Assembly (NCBI RefSeq): GCF_902712855.1
Contig: NZ_LR743507.1
Location: 4,636,001-4,700,000, forward strand
Source of the DNA: Variovorax paradoxus
Lineage (GTDB): Bacteria > Pseudomonadota > Gammaproteobacteria > Burkholderiales > Burkholderiaceae_C
Direction: 5' to 3'
DNA length: 64,000 nt
Positions 47,138 through 55,598 of the stretch are shown here, piece after piece (within the stretch, counting starts at the first letter, position 1; each line of letters starts with the position of its first letter). Position numbers and translations under genes: made by a program. A model generated the notes under the pieces. That model ran no database searches. It saw only the letters and a program-made list of their open reading frames with translations, and had not been told where the DNA came from.

Positions 47138-47853
47138 CCCCAACCAACACCACGGGCGCGCAGGCGCTGAGCGACGACGAGCGATTCGAGGCGTTCTTCT
47201 ACGGCTCATTCCGAGACGCCGGCTTCACTGTCGGCGGCCACCCGGTCAGCAGCACGAACGCACGGCACATCTGGGATGCCGCCCTCTCCAGCCGGGAGCA
47301 GGCCGGGGCGGTGGCTGACTTGGGGACCGCCCGAGACCTAACTGTGCATCGTTTCGGATGCCCTGCGCTGCGTGATGCTGTTGGCTGCACTTGCGCCGCT
47401 CCCGGTGCCGCTGTCGCTGCGCGCGAGCAAGAAGAGCCACCGGCCACACTGGAGGCTGCGCTCTACAAAATCAGCCGACTGCAAGACGCCCTCGCCATTG
47501 CAACGAACGCGATTGAGTTTCGCGGACTACGCATCAAGGAACTGGGCGCCGCCCTCGCATCGCGCGAGGAAGCGCCGGCAGCGAGCGCGGATGCAGCGCA
47601 ATATTCGTTCGTCTGCAATGCAGGCTGCGGCGTCTGCGCCGTCAAGGTTGCGCCCTTCGAGTACGAGCGCACCGAGACGCTTGAGGGCGAACACCTCGGC
47701 AGCAAGTATCAACCCCAGATCGTGAGCGCGTGCTGCGGCTCAGAAGTGCATGTCTACGACAACAGAGCGGACCAGTGGGGCGAACAGGTCATCATCGCCG
47801 CCCCCGAGCAGAGCGCCAAGGGCTTGACGATGGGCGGGGAGGATGCAAAGTGA
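47134..47853 (+). CDS. Hypothetical early protein, 239 aa
   Basis: The start at 47134 overlaps the previous stop (ATGA). The protein has an N-terminal alpha region (LSDDERFEAFFYGSFRDAGF), a Cys pair (CPALRDAVGCTCA), a coiled coil and a C-terminal zinc-ribbon-like C-x3-C ... CC pattern (CNAGCGVCAVK, VSACCGSEV). It looks modular. No family is named. Confidence 0.6.
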   Translation: MTPTNTTGAQALSDDERFEAFFYGSFRDAGFTVGGHPVSSTNARHIWDAALSSREQAGAVADLGTARDLTVHRFGCPALRDAVGCTCAAPGAAVAAREQEEPPATLEAALYKISRLQDALAIATNAIEFRGLRIKELGAALASREEAPAASADAAQYSFVCNAGCGVCAVKVAPFEYERTETLEGEHLGSKYQPQIVSACCGSEVHVYDNRADQWGEQVIIAAPEQSAKGLTMGGEDAK

Positions 47854-48293
47854 CCACAACCCCCACCGCCCCCCTCACCCTGGAAGCAGCGCCTGAGCAG
47901 TTGAAGGTGGTTGCTTGGCGCTATATCCCGTCCCGCATCTGGAGTGACGTTGTTCTCACCGACAAGGAAGACCGCGCCAAACTCGCTATCGAAATGGGCC
48001 GAGCAGTCGATGAGCTTGTCCTGAAGTCCGAAGCTCAATCCGCCCTTACCGCCCAAGCCGCAACCATCGCCCAGCTCGAGGCAAGGCTGCGCGAGGCGGA
48101 GGCTGATGCTCGGCGCTGGGACTTCGTGCGTCATCACTGGTCGCACGCTCAGATGCGCTGGAACAACGACGCGACCAATAGCCTCAAGTCCATCGTGCTG
48201 ACGATCAAAACGGCGCATTGGACCAGTGCAGCAGACGCCATCGAAAGCCAGATCGACGCGGCAATCGCCGCCCATGGAAAGGACTCGACATGA
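47850..48293 (+). CDS. Hypothetical coiled-coil early protein, 147 aa
   Basis: GTG at 47850 overlaps the previous stop (GTGA). The protein has VVAWRYIPSRIWSDVVLTDK, a coiled coil (AQAATIAQLEARLREAEADA) and a final RWDFVRHHWSHAQMRW motif. This layout is common in phage early proteins of unknown function. Confidence 0.62.
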   Translation: MTTTPTAPLTLEAAPEQLKVVAWRYIPSRIWSDVVLTDKEDRAKLAIEMGRAVDELVLKSEAQSALTAQAATIAQLEARLREAEADARRWDFVRHHWSHAQMRWNNDATNSLKSIVLTIKTAHWTSAADAIESQIDAAIAAHGKDST

Positions 48294-48508
48294 TCGGATT
48301 CGCAGTCGCCATTCGCCGCGATGACGGCTCGCTGTTCTTCGCCTCTGCAATAGAAGGCTTCGCAACCCCTGTTTGGTTCTTGCATTCTCAGGCCCTGAAG
48401 CATGCGCGCGATTGCCGTGTGCACGGGCTGGATGCGGTCGTCGTCAAGGTCAAGTACCACGAACCCGACATCATCGGCCCGCAACGTCATGTAGGAGCAT
48501 ATTCATGA
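48290..48508 (+). CDS. Small hypothetical early protein, 72 aa
   Basis: The protein (MIGFAVAIRRDDGSLFFASA) contains VWFLHSQALKHARDCRVHGL. It overlaps both neighbours by 4 bp. No family is recognised. Confidence 0.55.
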   Translation: MIGFAVAIRRDDGSLFFASAIEGFATPVWFLHSQALKHARDCRVHGLDAVVVKVKYHEPDIIGPQRHVGAYS

Positions 48509-48786
48509 CCTCCGCAACCCCCATCACCGAAGCGTTTGAGGCGCTGGCTAAGAGCGAGGGCCACGACGTTGCCTACACCTACGACACCGAGCGCAGCCGG
48601 CACATCTACCTCAGCCCGATGACTGCTGACCTGTGGCGCTACTACCGCGCAGCCACTGAGCGAGCGGCTGTGCTGTGCGAAGAAGAGGCGGGCTGCGCAT
48701 CCTTCGTCAACAACATGGGCGCGTCACTCGCTGCTGAGCAATGTGCTGCTGCCATTAGGGCGAGCAGCGGGAAGGGGGAAGCGTGA
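48505..48786 (+). CDS. Hypothetical early protein, 93 aa
   Basis: From ATG 48505 the product (MTSATPITEAFEALAKSEGH) has AYTYDTERSRHIYLSPMTAD and a helical end. It overlaps both neighbours. No family is recognised. Confidence 0.55.
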   Translation: MTSATPITEAFEALAKSEGHDVAYTYDTERSRHIYLSPMTADLWRYYRAATERAAVLCEEEAGCASFVNNMGASLAAEQCAAAIRASSGKGEA

Positions 48787-49130
48787 TGACGGATCGTGAA
48801 CTTCAAGAGGCTGCCGCAAGGGCAGCCGGTATCCGCGTGAAGTGGGAGCCGGTTCATGGGTGCTTCTGGATTGAGCCTGGCCAAGGTCTTCAGATCGATC
48901 CATGGACTCCTTTGACCGACGATGCACAGGCGTTCCGGCTGGCGGTGAGGCTGGAGCTCAAGGTGAAGTACCACGCTGTGCTCGGCCAAGCACTGGTCTG
49001 GGAAATCCTCGGCAAGGAGCATCAGGTCAACGTCGAGGACTGCGGTCATGACCGTTACGTCGCTACCCGCCGCGCCATTGTCCGCGCTGCTGCCGAGATC
49101 TCTAGGGAGCAGGGGGAGGGAGGAAGATGA
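48783..49130 (+). CDS. Hypothetical early protein, 115 aa
   Basis: Start GTG 48783 or ATG 48786. The protein has LQEAAARAAGIRVKWEPVHG, then TDDAQAFRLAVRLELKVKYH, a pattern seen in phage proteins near integrases but without a known role. It overlaps the next gene by 4 bp. Confidence 0.6.
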   Translation: MMTDRELQEAAARAAGIRVKWEPVHGCFWIEPGQGLQIDPWTPLTDDAQAFRLAVRLELKVKYHAVLGQALVWEILGKEHQVNVEDCGHDRYVATRRAIVRAAAEISREQGEGGR

Positions 49131-49363
49131 GCGACAGCGTTGTTCTCGACAAGGATGAGATCGAGGCGCTGACCGGCTACCAGGTCAGCACCAAGCAGCT
49201 CGACGTACTGCGGCGCCGCGGCTTCCATCGCGCCTTCATCAACCGCAAGGGCCTGGTGGTGCTGGAACGCACTCACTACGAGGCCGTATCCCGCGGCGAG
49301 GTCCAAGCCCCGTCGAAGGCCAAGACAGCCAACCTGTCGTTCCTCCGGACTGGAGTCGCATGA
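49127..49363 (+). CDS. DUF4224 protein (excisionase-like integrase partner)
   Basis: The 78-residue protein has VVLDKDEIEALTGYQVSTKQ and LDVLRRRGFHRAFINRKGLV, the DUF4224 pattern that resembles a winged-helix excisionase. It overlaps the integrase start by 4 bp. A role in directing integration versus excision is inferred from this pairing. Confidence 0.85.
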   Translation: MSDSVVLDKDEIEALTGYQVSTKQLDVLRRRGFHRAFINRKGLVVLERTHYEAVSRGEVQAPSKAKTANLSFLRTGVA

Positions 49364-50481
49364 TCCGAGCGCGCAACAAGCCTGACGGTCTGCCCTTCCG
49401 CGTGTACGAGCGATACGGGAAGATGATCTACAGCATCGGCTACAAGATGAAGTCCGGAGTCTGGGCGTTCAAGTTCGCCTGCCCAGTCACCGATGCGCAC
49501 GAGATCAAGGCGCTGCGCCGGCGCGCGATCGAGGAGTCGGCACGAGGCATCGAAGATCGTCCAGCAGGCGGCTTCAAAGCGTTGGTCGAAGCATGGTTCA
49601 CCTGGCAGGAGGCGCTACCCGCGAACGACAAGCGCAAGCGTGCATCGTCGACCATCGCCGAGAACAAGCGCGAGGCCGAGATGCTGAAGAGTGTCTGGGG
49701 CCACTTCGGCGTGCAGGAGATCACTCGCACGATGGGGTACGACTACCTCGAGACGTGCTTGACCTCTGTCGACAAAGACGGCAAGCCCCGGCCGCGCCCC
49801 GAGAAGGGGAACAAGGAGATGGCGCTCGCGCGTCTGATCCTAGAGTTCGGTATCCGGAAGGGCTTGCTCGATTCCAACCCCCTGGCCGAACTTGAGAAGC
49901 TACAGACGCACAAGGAGCGCCGCTACGTCACCGACGAAGAGATGGCGCTGGCCGTGGAGATGGGTCGGAAGTTCGGCGGTGCCCGCCTCATCGTGGCGCT
50001 CGCGCTGCGCACTGCCTGGCTGTGCGTGCGCCGGTCCGTGGAGGTGCGTGGCCTGACGCGCGATGCGATCAAGGAGACCGGCATCCTGTGGCAGGACGGC
50101 AAGGCCAAGACTAAGAAGCCGCCGGTGTTGATCGAGTGGAGCCCCGAGCTGCGCGCGACGATCGATGAGGCCCTGGCCATCAAGCGCGACTCGGTGGCCG
50201 GCACGATGTTCGTGTTCGGCAACATGCGCGGCCAGCGCTACACAAAGGGCGGATGGAAGGCGATGCTCGACGACCTGATGCGCGAGTGCGTGAAGGCCGC
50301 GGCGGAGCGCAAGATCGCGTTCCAGAAGTTCAGCCTGCAGGATTGTCGGCCGAAGGGTGTTAGCGACAAATTGGAGGCCGGCCACACCGACACCCAAGAC
50401 GCCACGCTGCACACAGATGGCGCAATGATTTCGCGCGTGTATGACCGGAGGCAAACGAAGAAAGCGACGCCGGCGGCGTAG
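49360..50481 (+). CDS. int: Tyrosine-type phage integrase
   Basis: The 373-residue protein has an N-terminal arm-binding domain and a SAM-like core-binding domain (FKALVEAWFTWQEALPANDK). The catalytic domain carries the first Arg in RRSVEVRGL, the second Arg in LQDCRPKG, and the nucleophile Tyr in ISRVYDRR. The usual His of the H-x-x-R box is Gln here. It lies next to attR and would recombine the tRNA-Asp site. Confidence 0.93.
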   Translation: MIRARNKPDGLPFRVYERYGKMIYSIGYKMKSGVWAFKFACPVTDAHEIKALRRRAIEESARGIEDRPAGGFKALVEAWFTWQEALPANDKRKRASSTIAENKREAEMLKSVWGHFGVQEITRTMGYDYLETCLTSVDKDGKPRPRPEKGNKEMALARLILEFGIRKGLLDSNPLAELEKLQTHKERRYVTDEEMALAVEMGRKFGGARLIVALALRTAWLCVRRSVEVRGLTRDAIKETGILWQDGKAKTKKPPVLIEWSPELRATIDEALAIKRDSVAGTMFVFGNMRGQRYTKGGWKAMLDDLMRECVKAAAERKIAFQKFSLQDCRPKGVSDKLEAGHTDTQDATLHTDGAMISRVYDRRQTKKATPAA

Positions 50482-50520
50482 CCATATTCCAAAGTCTCTG
50501 ATTCAGATTCCAAAAAGGAA

Positions 50521-50552
50521 AACGGGCTACGTGATTTCTCACGTAACCCGTT
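50521..50552. terminator. Phage-supplied bidirectional terminator
   Basis: AACGGG-C-TACGTGA and TCACGTA-A-CCCGTT form a 14-bp stem with one mismatch and a TTTC loop. A/T runs flank it on both sides. It ends both the integrase message and the leftward tRNA-Asp transcript, replacing the host terminator now at 3743-3780. Confidence 0.82.
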
Positions 50553-50560
50553 GACTTATA

Positions 50561-50610
50561 TGGCGGAGTGGACGGGACTCGAACCCGCGACCCCCGGCGT
50601 GACAGGCCGG
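50561..50610 (-). repeat. attR: 50-bp core within tRNA-Asp
   Basis: Identical to 3784-3833 over 50 bases. Here the core is part of an intact tRNA gene, so the phage restores a functional tRNA-Asp on integration. Confidence 0.95.
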
Positions 50611-50637
50611 TATTCTAACCAACTGAACTACCACTCC
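50561..50637 (-). tRNA. tRNA-Asp(GUC)
   Basis: The 77-nt cloverleaf has acceptor GGAGTGG/CCACTCC, anticodon loop with GTC, T arm GGGTTCGAGTCCC and an encoded CCA. Its 3' 50 bases are the phage attachment core. Confidence 0.96.
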
Positions 50638-50706
50638 TGGTAGACAACGTTCGCTCCTTGCGGAACCGAGTGTTGACAACTCGTGCCTGCTTCACTTGCG
50701 TGAAAC

Positions 50707-50782
50707 TGGCGACCCTACGGGGATTCGAACCCCGGTAGCCACCGTGAAAGGGTGGTGTCCTAGGCCTCTAGACGATAGGGTC
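50707..50782 (-). tRNA. tRNA-Glu(UUC)
   Basis: The 76-nt cloverleaf has acceptor GACCCTA/TAGGGTC, anticodon loop CTTTCAC and an encoded CCA. It lies in the tRNA-Ala-Glu-Asp cluster. Confidence 0.96.
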
Positions 50783-50830
50783 AAAACCTTGGACGTGCTG
50801 CGATCAGCATCTCATACCTTCTCGACACTT

Positions 50831-50906
<76 letters not shown>

Positions 50907-50941
50907 GTGTGGGCGTCGAGCCTCAAATTATAGCCCGAATT

Positions 50942-52330
50942 TCAGGCCTTTTTCAATCGTTCGATAACTTTTTCGCGGGAAAAAATCTCGAGGACCGAAT
51001 CGAGGGACGGTGTCTGCGACGTTCCCATCACAAGCACTCGTACTGGCATCGCTAACACTGGCATTTTCAATGCGTGTGTCGCGAGGACTTCCTTGATGAT
51101 AACTGCGATTGAGGGCCTATCCCATGTCACCGTCATCAATTTTTCAACGAGTGTTGCGATCGCGGGCTTCACTGCATCGGTGATGTGCTGAGCACGATCC
51201 GCATCGCTCACGTTGATGTCCGCGTAGAACGCAGCAGCCCAGTCGGCGAGCGCGACCGTGGTATCGCAACGATCCTTGAACAACGCACAGATCGCGGGCA
51301 GACGGCCATCGGCCACGATGCCCCGCTTTTGCAACCGTGCTGCAACAAGCGGCGCAAGCTCTTCGCCGCTCTTCGCCTTGATGTACTGCGCATTGACCCA
51401 CGCGAGCTTGGCTGCATCCCACTGTGCAGGGCTCTTCGACAAGTGCGAGCCGTCGAACCAGTTCACCATCTGCTCGCGGGTGAAAAGCTCGTCGTCGCCG
51501 TGACTCCAGCCCAGGCGTGCGAGATAGTTCAGCATGGCTTCAGGCAGATAGCCGTTGTCCTCGTAAGCAGTGACGCTCACTGCGCCGCGGCGCTTCGACA
51601 GCTTCTGTCCGTCGTCGCCAAGAATCACGGGCACATGGCCGTACTCGGGCAGCGACGCTCCAAGCGCGCGGAAGATGTTGATCTGCCACGGCGTGTTGTT
51701 GATGTGCTCGTCACCGCGGAACACGTGCGTGATGTTCATGTCCCAGTCGTCGACCACCACCGCGAAGTTGTACGTCGGCACGCCGTCGGGCCGCAGGATG
51801 ATCAGGTCATCGATCTCGCGGTTGTTGATGGTGATCTCGCCCTTCACGAGGTCGTTCCATGTCACGTCGCCCTCGGGCGGATTGCAGAAGCGCACCACAG
51901 GCGGCACGCCCTCGGGAACGGGCGGCAGTACCTTGCCCGGCTCGGGACGCCAGCGGCGGTCGTACAGCGTCTTTTCGCCGCGCGCGCGCTGCGCCTCGCG
52001 CATCTCGTCGAGCTCGGCCGGCGTGCAATAGCAGTGATAGGCCGTGCCGGCCTTCAGCATCTGCGCGATGACTTCGCGATAGCGCTCCAGGCGCTGCATC
52101 TGATAGATCGGACCTTCGTCGTACTCGAGGCCGAGCCAGTGCATCGACGCAAGGATCTGGTCGGTGGAGTCCTGCGTGGAACGGGCCACGTCTGTGTCCT
52201 CGATGCGCAGCACGAATTCGCCGCCATAGTGGCGTGCATAGGCCCACGAATACAACGCCGTGCGCGCAGTGCCGAGATGAAGAAAACCCGTGGGGGACGG
52301 TGCGATGCGGGTACGTACTTTGCCGGTCAT
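50942..52330 (-). CDS. gltX: Glutamate--tRNA ligase
   Basis: The 462-residue class I synthetase charges tRNA-Glu with glutamate in the cytoplasm. The HIGH-type motif is HLGTARTAL near residue 18, the KMSKS-type motif is [10 protein letters not shown] near residue 240, and the C-terminal anticodon-binding helices complete it. It is cotranscribed toward the tRNA-Glu gene it serves. Confidence 0.96.
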   Translation of the reverse strand: MTGKVRTRIAPSPTGFLHLGTARTALYSWAYARHYGGEFVLRIEDTDVARSTQDSTDQILASMHWLGLEYDEGPIYQMQRLERYREVIAQMLKAGTAYHCYCTPAELDEMREAQRARGEKTLYDRRWRPEPGKVLPPVPEGVPPVVRFCNPPEGDVTWNDLVKGEITINNREIDDLIILRPDGVPTYNFAVVVDDWDMNITHVFRGDEHINNTPWQINIFRALGASLPEYGHVPVILGDDGQKLSKRRGAVSVTAYEDNGYLPEAMLNYLARLGWSHGDDELFTREQMVNWFDGSHLSKSPAQWDAAKLAWVNAQYIKAKSGEELAPLVAARLQKRGIVADGRLPAICALFKDRCDTTVALADWAAAFYADINVSDADRAQHITDAVKPAIATLVEKLMTVTWDRPSIAVIIKEVLATHALKMPVLAMPVRVLVMGTSQTPSLDSVLEIFSREKVIERLKKA

Positions 52331-52333
52331 TTC

Positions 52334-53557
52334 TTATATTGAGTTCAGGGTGCTCAGGCCGCGCGCAAGGTCGGCCTTGATGTCTTCAACGTGCTCGAGA
52401 CCGACCGCGAGGCGGATCAGCCCCTGACCGATGCCGGCCGCCTGCCGCTGCGCTTCGGTCAGGCGCCCGTGCGAAGTGGTGCCGGGATGCGTGATGATCG
52501 TCTTCACATCGCCCAGGTTGGTGGCAAGGCTCACCACGCGCGTGCTGTTCATGACATGGAAGGCATTGGCGCGCGCGGTCTCGGGCGTGTCGCCGACCAC
52601 GTCGAACGACACCACCGCGCCGCCCTGCCCCGACTGCTGCTGCATGGCCAGTTCATGCTGCGCATGCGACGGCAGCCCTGGGTAGTACACGCGTGCGATG
52701 CCGGGTTGCTTCTCGAGCCACTGCGCCACGTCGAGCGCATTGGCGCCATGGGCCTTCATGCGCACGCCGAGCGTCTCGATGCCCTTGAGCACGACCCACG
52801 CATTGAACGGCGCCAGCGCCATGCCAGCGGTGCGCACGATGGGGCCGAACACGTCGACGATGAGCTTCGACGGCCCGCAGATCGCACCCGCCATCACGCG
52901 GCCCTGGCCGTCGAGGTGCTTGGTGCCCGAATGGATGACGAGGTCGGCGCCCAGCGAAGCCGGTCGCTGCAGGATCGGCGTGCAGAAGCAGTTGTCAACG
53001 GCCAGCAATGCCCCGGCGGCATGCGCCAAGTCGGCCAGCGCGCGGATGTCGCAAACCTCGGTCAGCGGATTGGTCGGCGTCTCGGCAAAGAGCAGCTTCG
53101 TGTTGGGCTTGACGGCCGCGCGCCATTCGGCGACGTCGGTCTGCGACACGAAGGTGGTCTCGACGCCAAACTTGGCGAACTCCTTGCCGAACAGGTTCAG
53201 CGTGGAGCCGAACACCGAACGCGAACAGATGACGTGGTCGCCGGCCTTCAGCAAGCCCATGCACATCATGAGGATCGCGCCCATGCCGGTCGACGCGCCG
53301 ATCGCCGCCTCGGTGCCCTCGAGCGCCGCGATGCGTTGCTCGAAGCTGGTCACCGTCGGGTTCGAGGTGCGCGAATACGTGAACCCCGGCTCGGTGCCCG
53401 CGAAACGGCGCATCGAGGTTTCTGCATCGGGCTGCACGAAGCCGCTGGTCAGGAACAGCGCGTCGGAGTGCTCGCCGTACTGGCTCGGCGCGAGACCGGT
53501 GCGCAGCGCGAGCGTGTCGGGATGGAGGCCGGGCGGCAGGGGGCGTTCGTCGCTCAC
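52334..53557 (-). CDS. metZ: O-succinylhomoserine sulfhydrylase
   Basis: The 407-residue PLP enzyme makes homocysteine from O-succinylhomoserine and sulfide for methionine synthesis. It has YSRTSNPTVTSFEQRIAALE, the PLP-lysine motif IHSGTKHLDGQGR, and a C-terminal SLATNLGDVKTIITHPGTTS. The 3-bp gap to gltX and the purF gene upstream fit the usual Burkholderiales order purF-metZ. Confidence 0.93.
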   Translation of the reverse strand: MSDERPLPPGLHPDTLALRTGLAPSQYGEHSDALFLTSGFVQPDAETSMRRFAGTEPGFTYSRTSNPTVTSFEQRIAALEGTEAAIGASTGMGAILMMCMGLLKAGDHVICSRSVFGSTLNLFGKEFAKFGVETTFVSQTDVAEWRAAVKPNTKLLFAETPTNPLTEVCDIRALADLAHAAGALLAVDNCFCTPILQRPASLGADLVIHSGTKHLDGQGRVMAGAICGPSKLIVDVFGPIVRTAGMALAPFNAWVVLKGIETLGVRMKAHGANALDVAQWLEKQPGIARVYYPGLPSHAQHELAMQQQSGQGGAVVSFDVVGDTPETARANAFHVMNSTRVVSLATNLGDVKTIITHPGTTSHGRLTEAQRQAAGIGQGLIRLAVGLEHVEDIKADLARGLSTLNSI

Positions 53558-53576
53558 GTGGGCTCTCTTCTCTTGC

Positions 53577-55082
53577 TTATTCGCTCAGGTTGGGAAGCGC
53601 GAGCCGCGAGGAATCTTCCTCGGTCTCTTCGATGCGCGGACGGTTGCCGTTCATGCGCGAAATGGCTTCGGTGTCGATGTCGCCCGTCACGTAGACGCCG
53701 TCGAAGCACGAAGCGTCGAAGCCGGCGAGCTTGGGGTTCAGCGAGCCGATGGCGCGCTTCATGGCGTCGACGTCCTGGTAGATCAGCGCATCACAGCCGA
53801 TGAGCTCGCGAATCTCTTCCACGGTACGGTCGTGTGCCACCAGTTCGCCCTTGGTCGGCATGTCGATGCCGTAGACGTTGGGGTAGCGCACCGGCGGCGC
53901 GGCACTGGCCAGGTACACCTTGCGGGCTCCGGCGTCGCGTGCCATCTGCACGATTTCCTGGCTCGTGGTGCCACGCACGATCGAGTCGTCGACCAGGAGC
54001 ACATTGCGGCCCTTGAATTCGCTCGCGATGGCGTTGAGCTTCTGGCGCACCGACTTCTTGCGCACGCCCTGCCCCGGCATGATGAAGGTGCGGCCCACGT
54101 AGCGGTTCTTCACGAAGCCCTCGCGGTAAGGCACGCCCAGCAGGTGCGCGAGTTGCGTGGCGCTCGGGCGGCTGGACTCGGGGATCGGGATGATCACGTC
54201 GATCTGGTTCGGCGGCACGGTCGAGACCACGCGCTTGGCCAGCGTTTCGCCGAGGTTCAGGCGCGCCTGGTAGACCGAGATGCCGTCGAGCACCGAGTCC
54301 GGACGGGCGAGGTACACGAACTCGAAGATGCAGGGGTTGAGGCTCGGCGACTCGGCACACTGCATCGAATGCACCTTGCCTTGCAGGTCGACGAACACGG
54401 CTTCGCCCGGCTCGATGTTGCGCTCGAACACATGGCCCGAGCCTTCGAGCGCGACAGATTCGCTCGCGATCATCACGGTGCCATCGGCCGGGTTGCGGCC
54501 CATGCACAGCGGACGGATGCCGTAGGGATCGCGAAATGCCAGCAGGCCGTGGCCCGCGATGAGCGACACCACCGCGTAAGAGCCGCGCAGGCGCTTGTGC
54601 ACGCTCTTCACCGACTCGAAGATCTCCGCCGGATGCAACGGCACGCCACGTGACGAGCGCTCGAGTTCGTGCGCCAGCACGTTGAGCAGCACTTCGGAGT
54701 CGCTCTCGGTGTTGGTGTGGCGGTGGTCGGTGGATGACAGTTCATTGCGCAGCGCGTGCGCGTTGGTGAGGTTGCCGTTGTGCACGAGCACGATGCCGAA
54801 CGGTGCGTTCACGTAGAAGGGCTGCGCCTCTTCTTCGCTGTACGCGTTGCCTGCGGTCGGGTAACGGACCTGGCCCAGGCCCACGCTGCCCGGCAACGCG
54901 CGCATGTTGCGCGTGCGGAACACGTCGCGCACCATGCCCTTGGCCTTGTGCATGAAGAACTTGCGTTCTTGCAAGGTCACGATGCCGGCCGCATCCTGGC
55001 CGCGATGCTGCAGGAGCAGCAGCGCGTCATAGAGCAACTGGTTGACGGGTGCGTTGCTGACAACGCCGACGATTCCACACAT
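53577..55082 (-). CDS. purF: Amidophosphoribosyltransferase
   Basis: The 501-residue enzyme makes phosphoribosylamine from PRPP and glutamine, the first step of purine synthesis. After Met removal the catalytic Cys2 leads CGIVGVVS. The glutaminase domain fills the N-terminal half and the PRTase loop VLLVDDSIVRGTTSQ the C-terminal half. It lies next to cvpA, a classic purF neighbour. Confidence 0.97.
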   Translation of the reverse strand: MCGIVGVVSNAPVNQLLYDALLLLQHRGQDAAGIVTLQERKFFMHKAKGMVRDVFRTRNMRALPGSVGLGQVRYPTAGNAYSEEEAQPFYVNAPFGIVLVHNGNLTNAHALRNELSSTDHRHTNTESDSEVLLNVLAHELERSSRGVPLHPAEIFESVKSVHKRLRGSYAVVSLIAGHGLLAFRDPYGIRPLCMGRNPADGTVMIASESVALEGSGHVFERNIEPGEAVFVDLQGKVHSMQCAESPSLNPCIFEFVYLARPDSVLDGISVYQARLNLGETLAKRVVSTVPPNQIDVIIPIPESSRPSATQLAHLLGVPYREGFVKNRYVGRTFIMPGQGVRKKSVRQKLNAIASEFKGRNVLLVDDSIVRGTTSQEIVQMARDAGARKVYLASAAPPVRYPNVYGIDMPTKGELVAHDRTVEEIRELIGCDALIYQDVDAMKRAIGSLNPKLAGFDASCFDGVYVTGDIDTEAISRMNGNRPRIEETEEDSSRLALPNLSE

Positions 55083-55094
55083 GAACGATTCCTC

Positions 55095-55580
55095 TCAGGG
55101 CAGGTAGCTTGCCAACTTTTCAGGCAACGCGGGCTTGAGGCCCTGCAATGCCGCATCGAGAACAACGGCGCTGTGCGATTCATGCCACCAGGCACTGTCG
55201 CTCAACGCCAGCAAATGAACAACGACGGCCAGCACGAGCAGGGCCACCGCACCCCGCGCCGCTCCGAACGCTGCTCCCAAAATCCGGTCCACCGGCCGCA
55301 GTCCCACGACCGTGATCAATTTGCGCGTCAGCGCAGCCAGCAGTCCCACGCCGAACACCACCGCCACGAACACCAGCACGAAGGCCAGCGGATAGCGCCA
55401 TGCTGCCTGCGGGTCGCCGAACGGCAGCCATGCCGCCACGCCGGAAGCCAGCCACTGAGCCGCGATGAAGGCGGCCACCCAGCCGATCAGCGAAATCACT
55501 TCGAACACGAGCCCGCGCATCAGGCCGAACAGCATCGACACCCCGATGAGCGCGACGGCAATCCAGTCGAGCAAGGCCAC
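55095..55580 (-). CDS. cvpA: CvpA-family membrane protein
   Basis: The 161-residue protein has four membrane helices starting with LDWIAVALIGVSMLFGLMRG. VLRPVDRILGAAFGAARGAV-like sequence in the middle is typical of CvpA, needed for colicin V export in E. coli and envelope integrity elsewhere. It sits 12 bp upstream of purF. Confidence 0.92.
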   Translation of the reverse strand: MALLDWIAVALIGVSMLFGLMRGLVFEVISLIGWVAAFIAAQWLASGVAAWLPFGDPQAAWRYPLAFVLVFVAVVFGVGLLAALTRKLITVVGLRPVDRILGAAFGAARGAVALLVLAVVVHLLALSDSAWWHESHSAVVLDAALQGLKPALPEKLASYLP

Positions 55581-55598
55581 GGCGACAGGCTGCGGTGC

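Larger units (their letters stand above)
3784..50610. mobile_element. Lambda-like siphophage prophage integrated in tRNA-Asp
   Basis: The element is bounded by a 50-bp perfect direct repeat of tRNA-Asp (3784-3833 and 50561-50610) and is about 46.8 kb from repeat to repeat. It carries the expected modules: integrase, repressor and Cro, replication, recombination, terminase, HK97-type head, long non-contractile tail with tape measure and gpJ, and lysis. All key genes are open, so it looks potentially inducible. Cargo includes an acyltransferase, a glycan cassette, two tRNA-Ser genes and a rex-position cassette. Confidence 0.96.

Noticed and set aside
53791..54507. Frames overlapping purF in alternative frames
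   Set aside because: They are shadows of a strongly conserved housekeeping gene.
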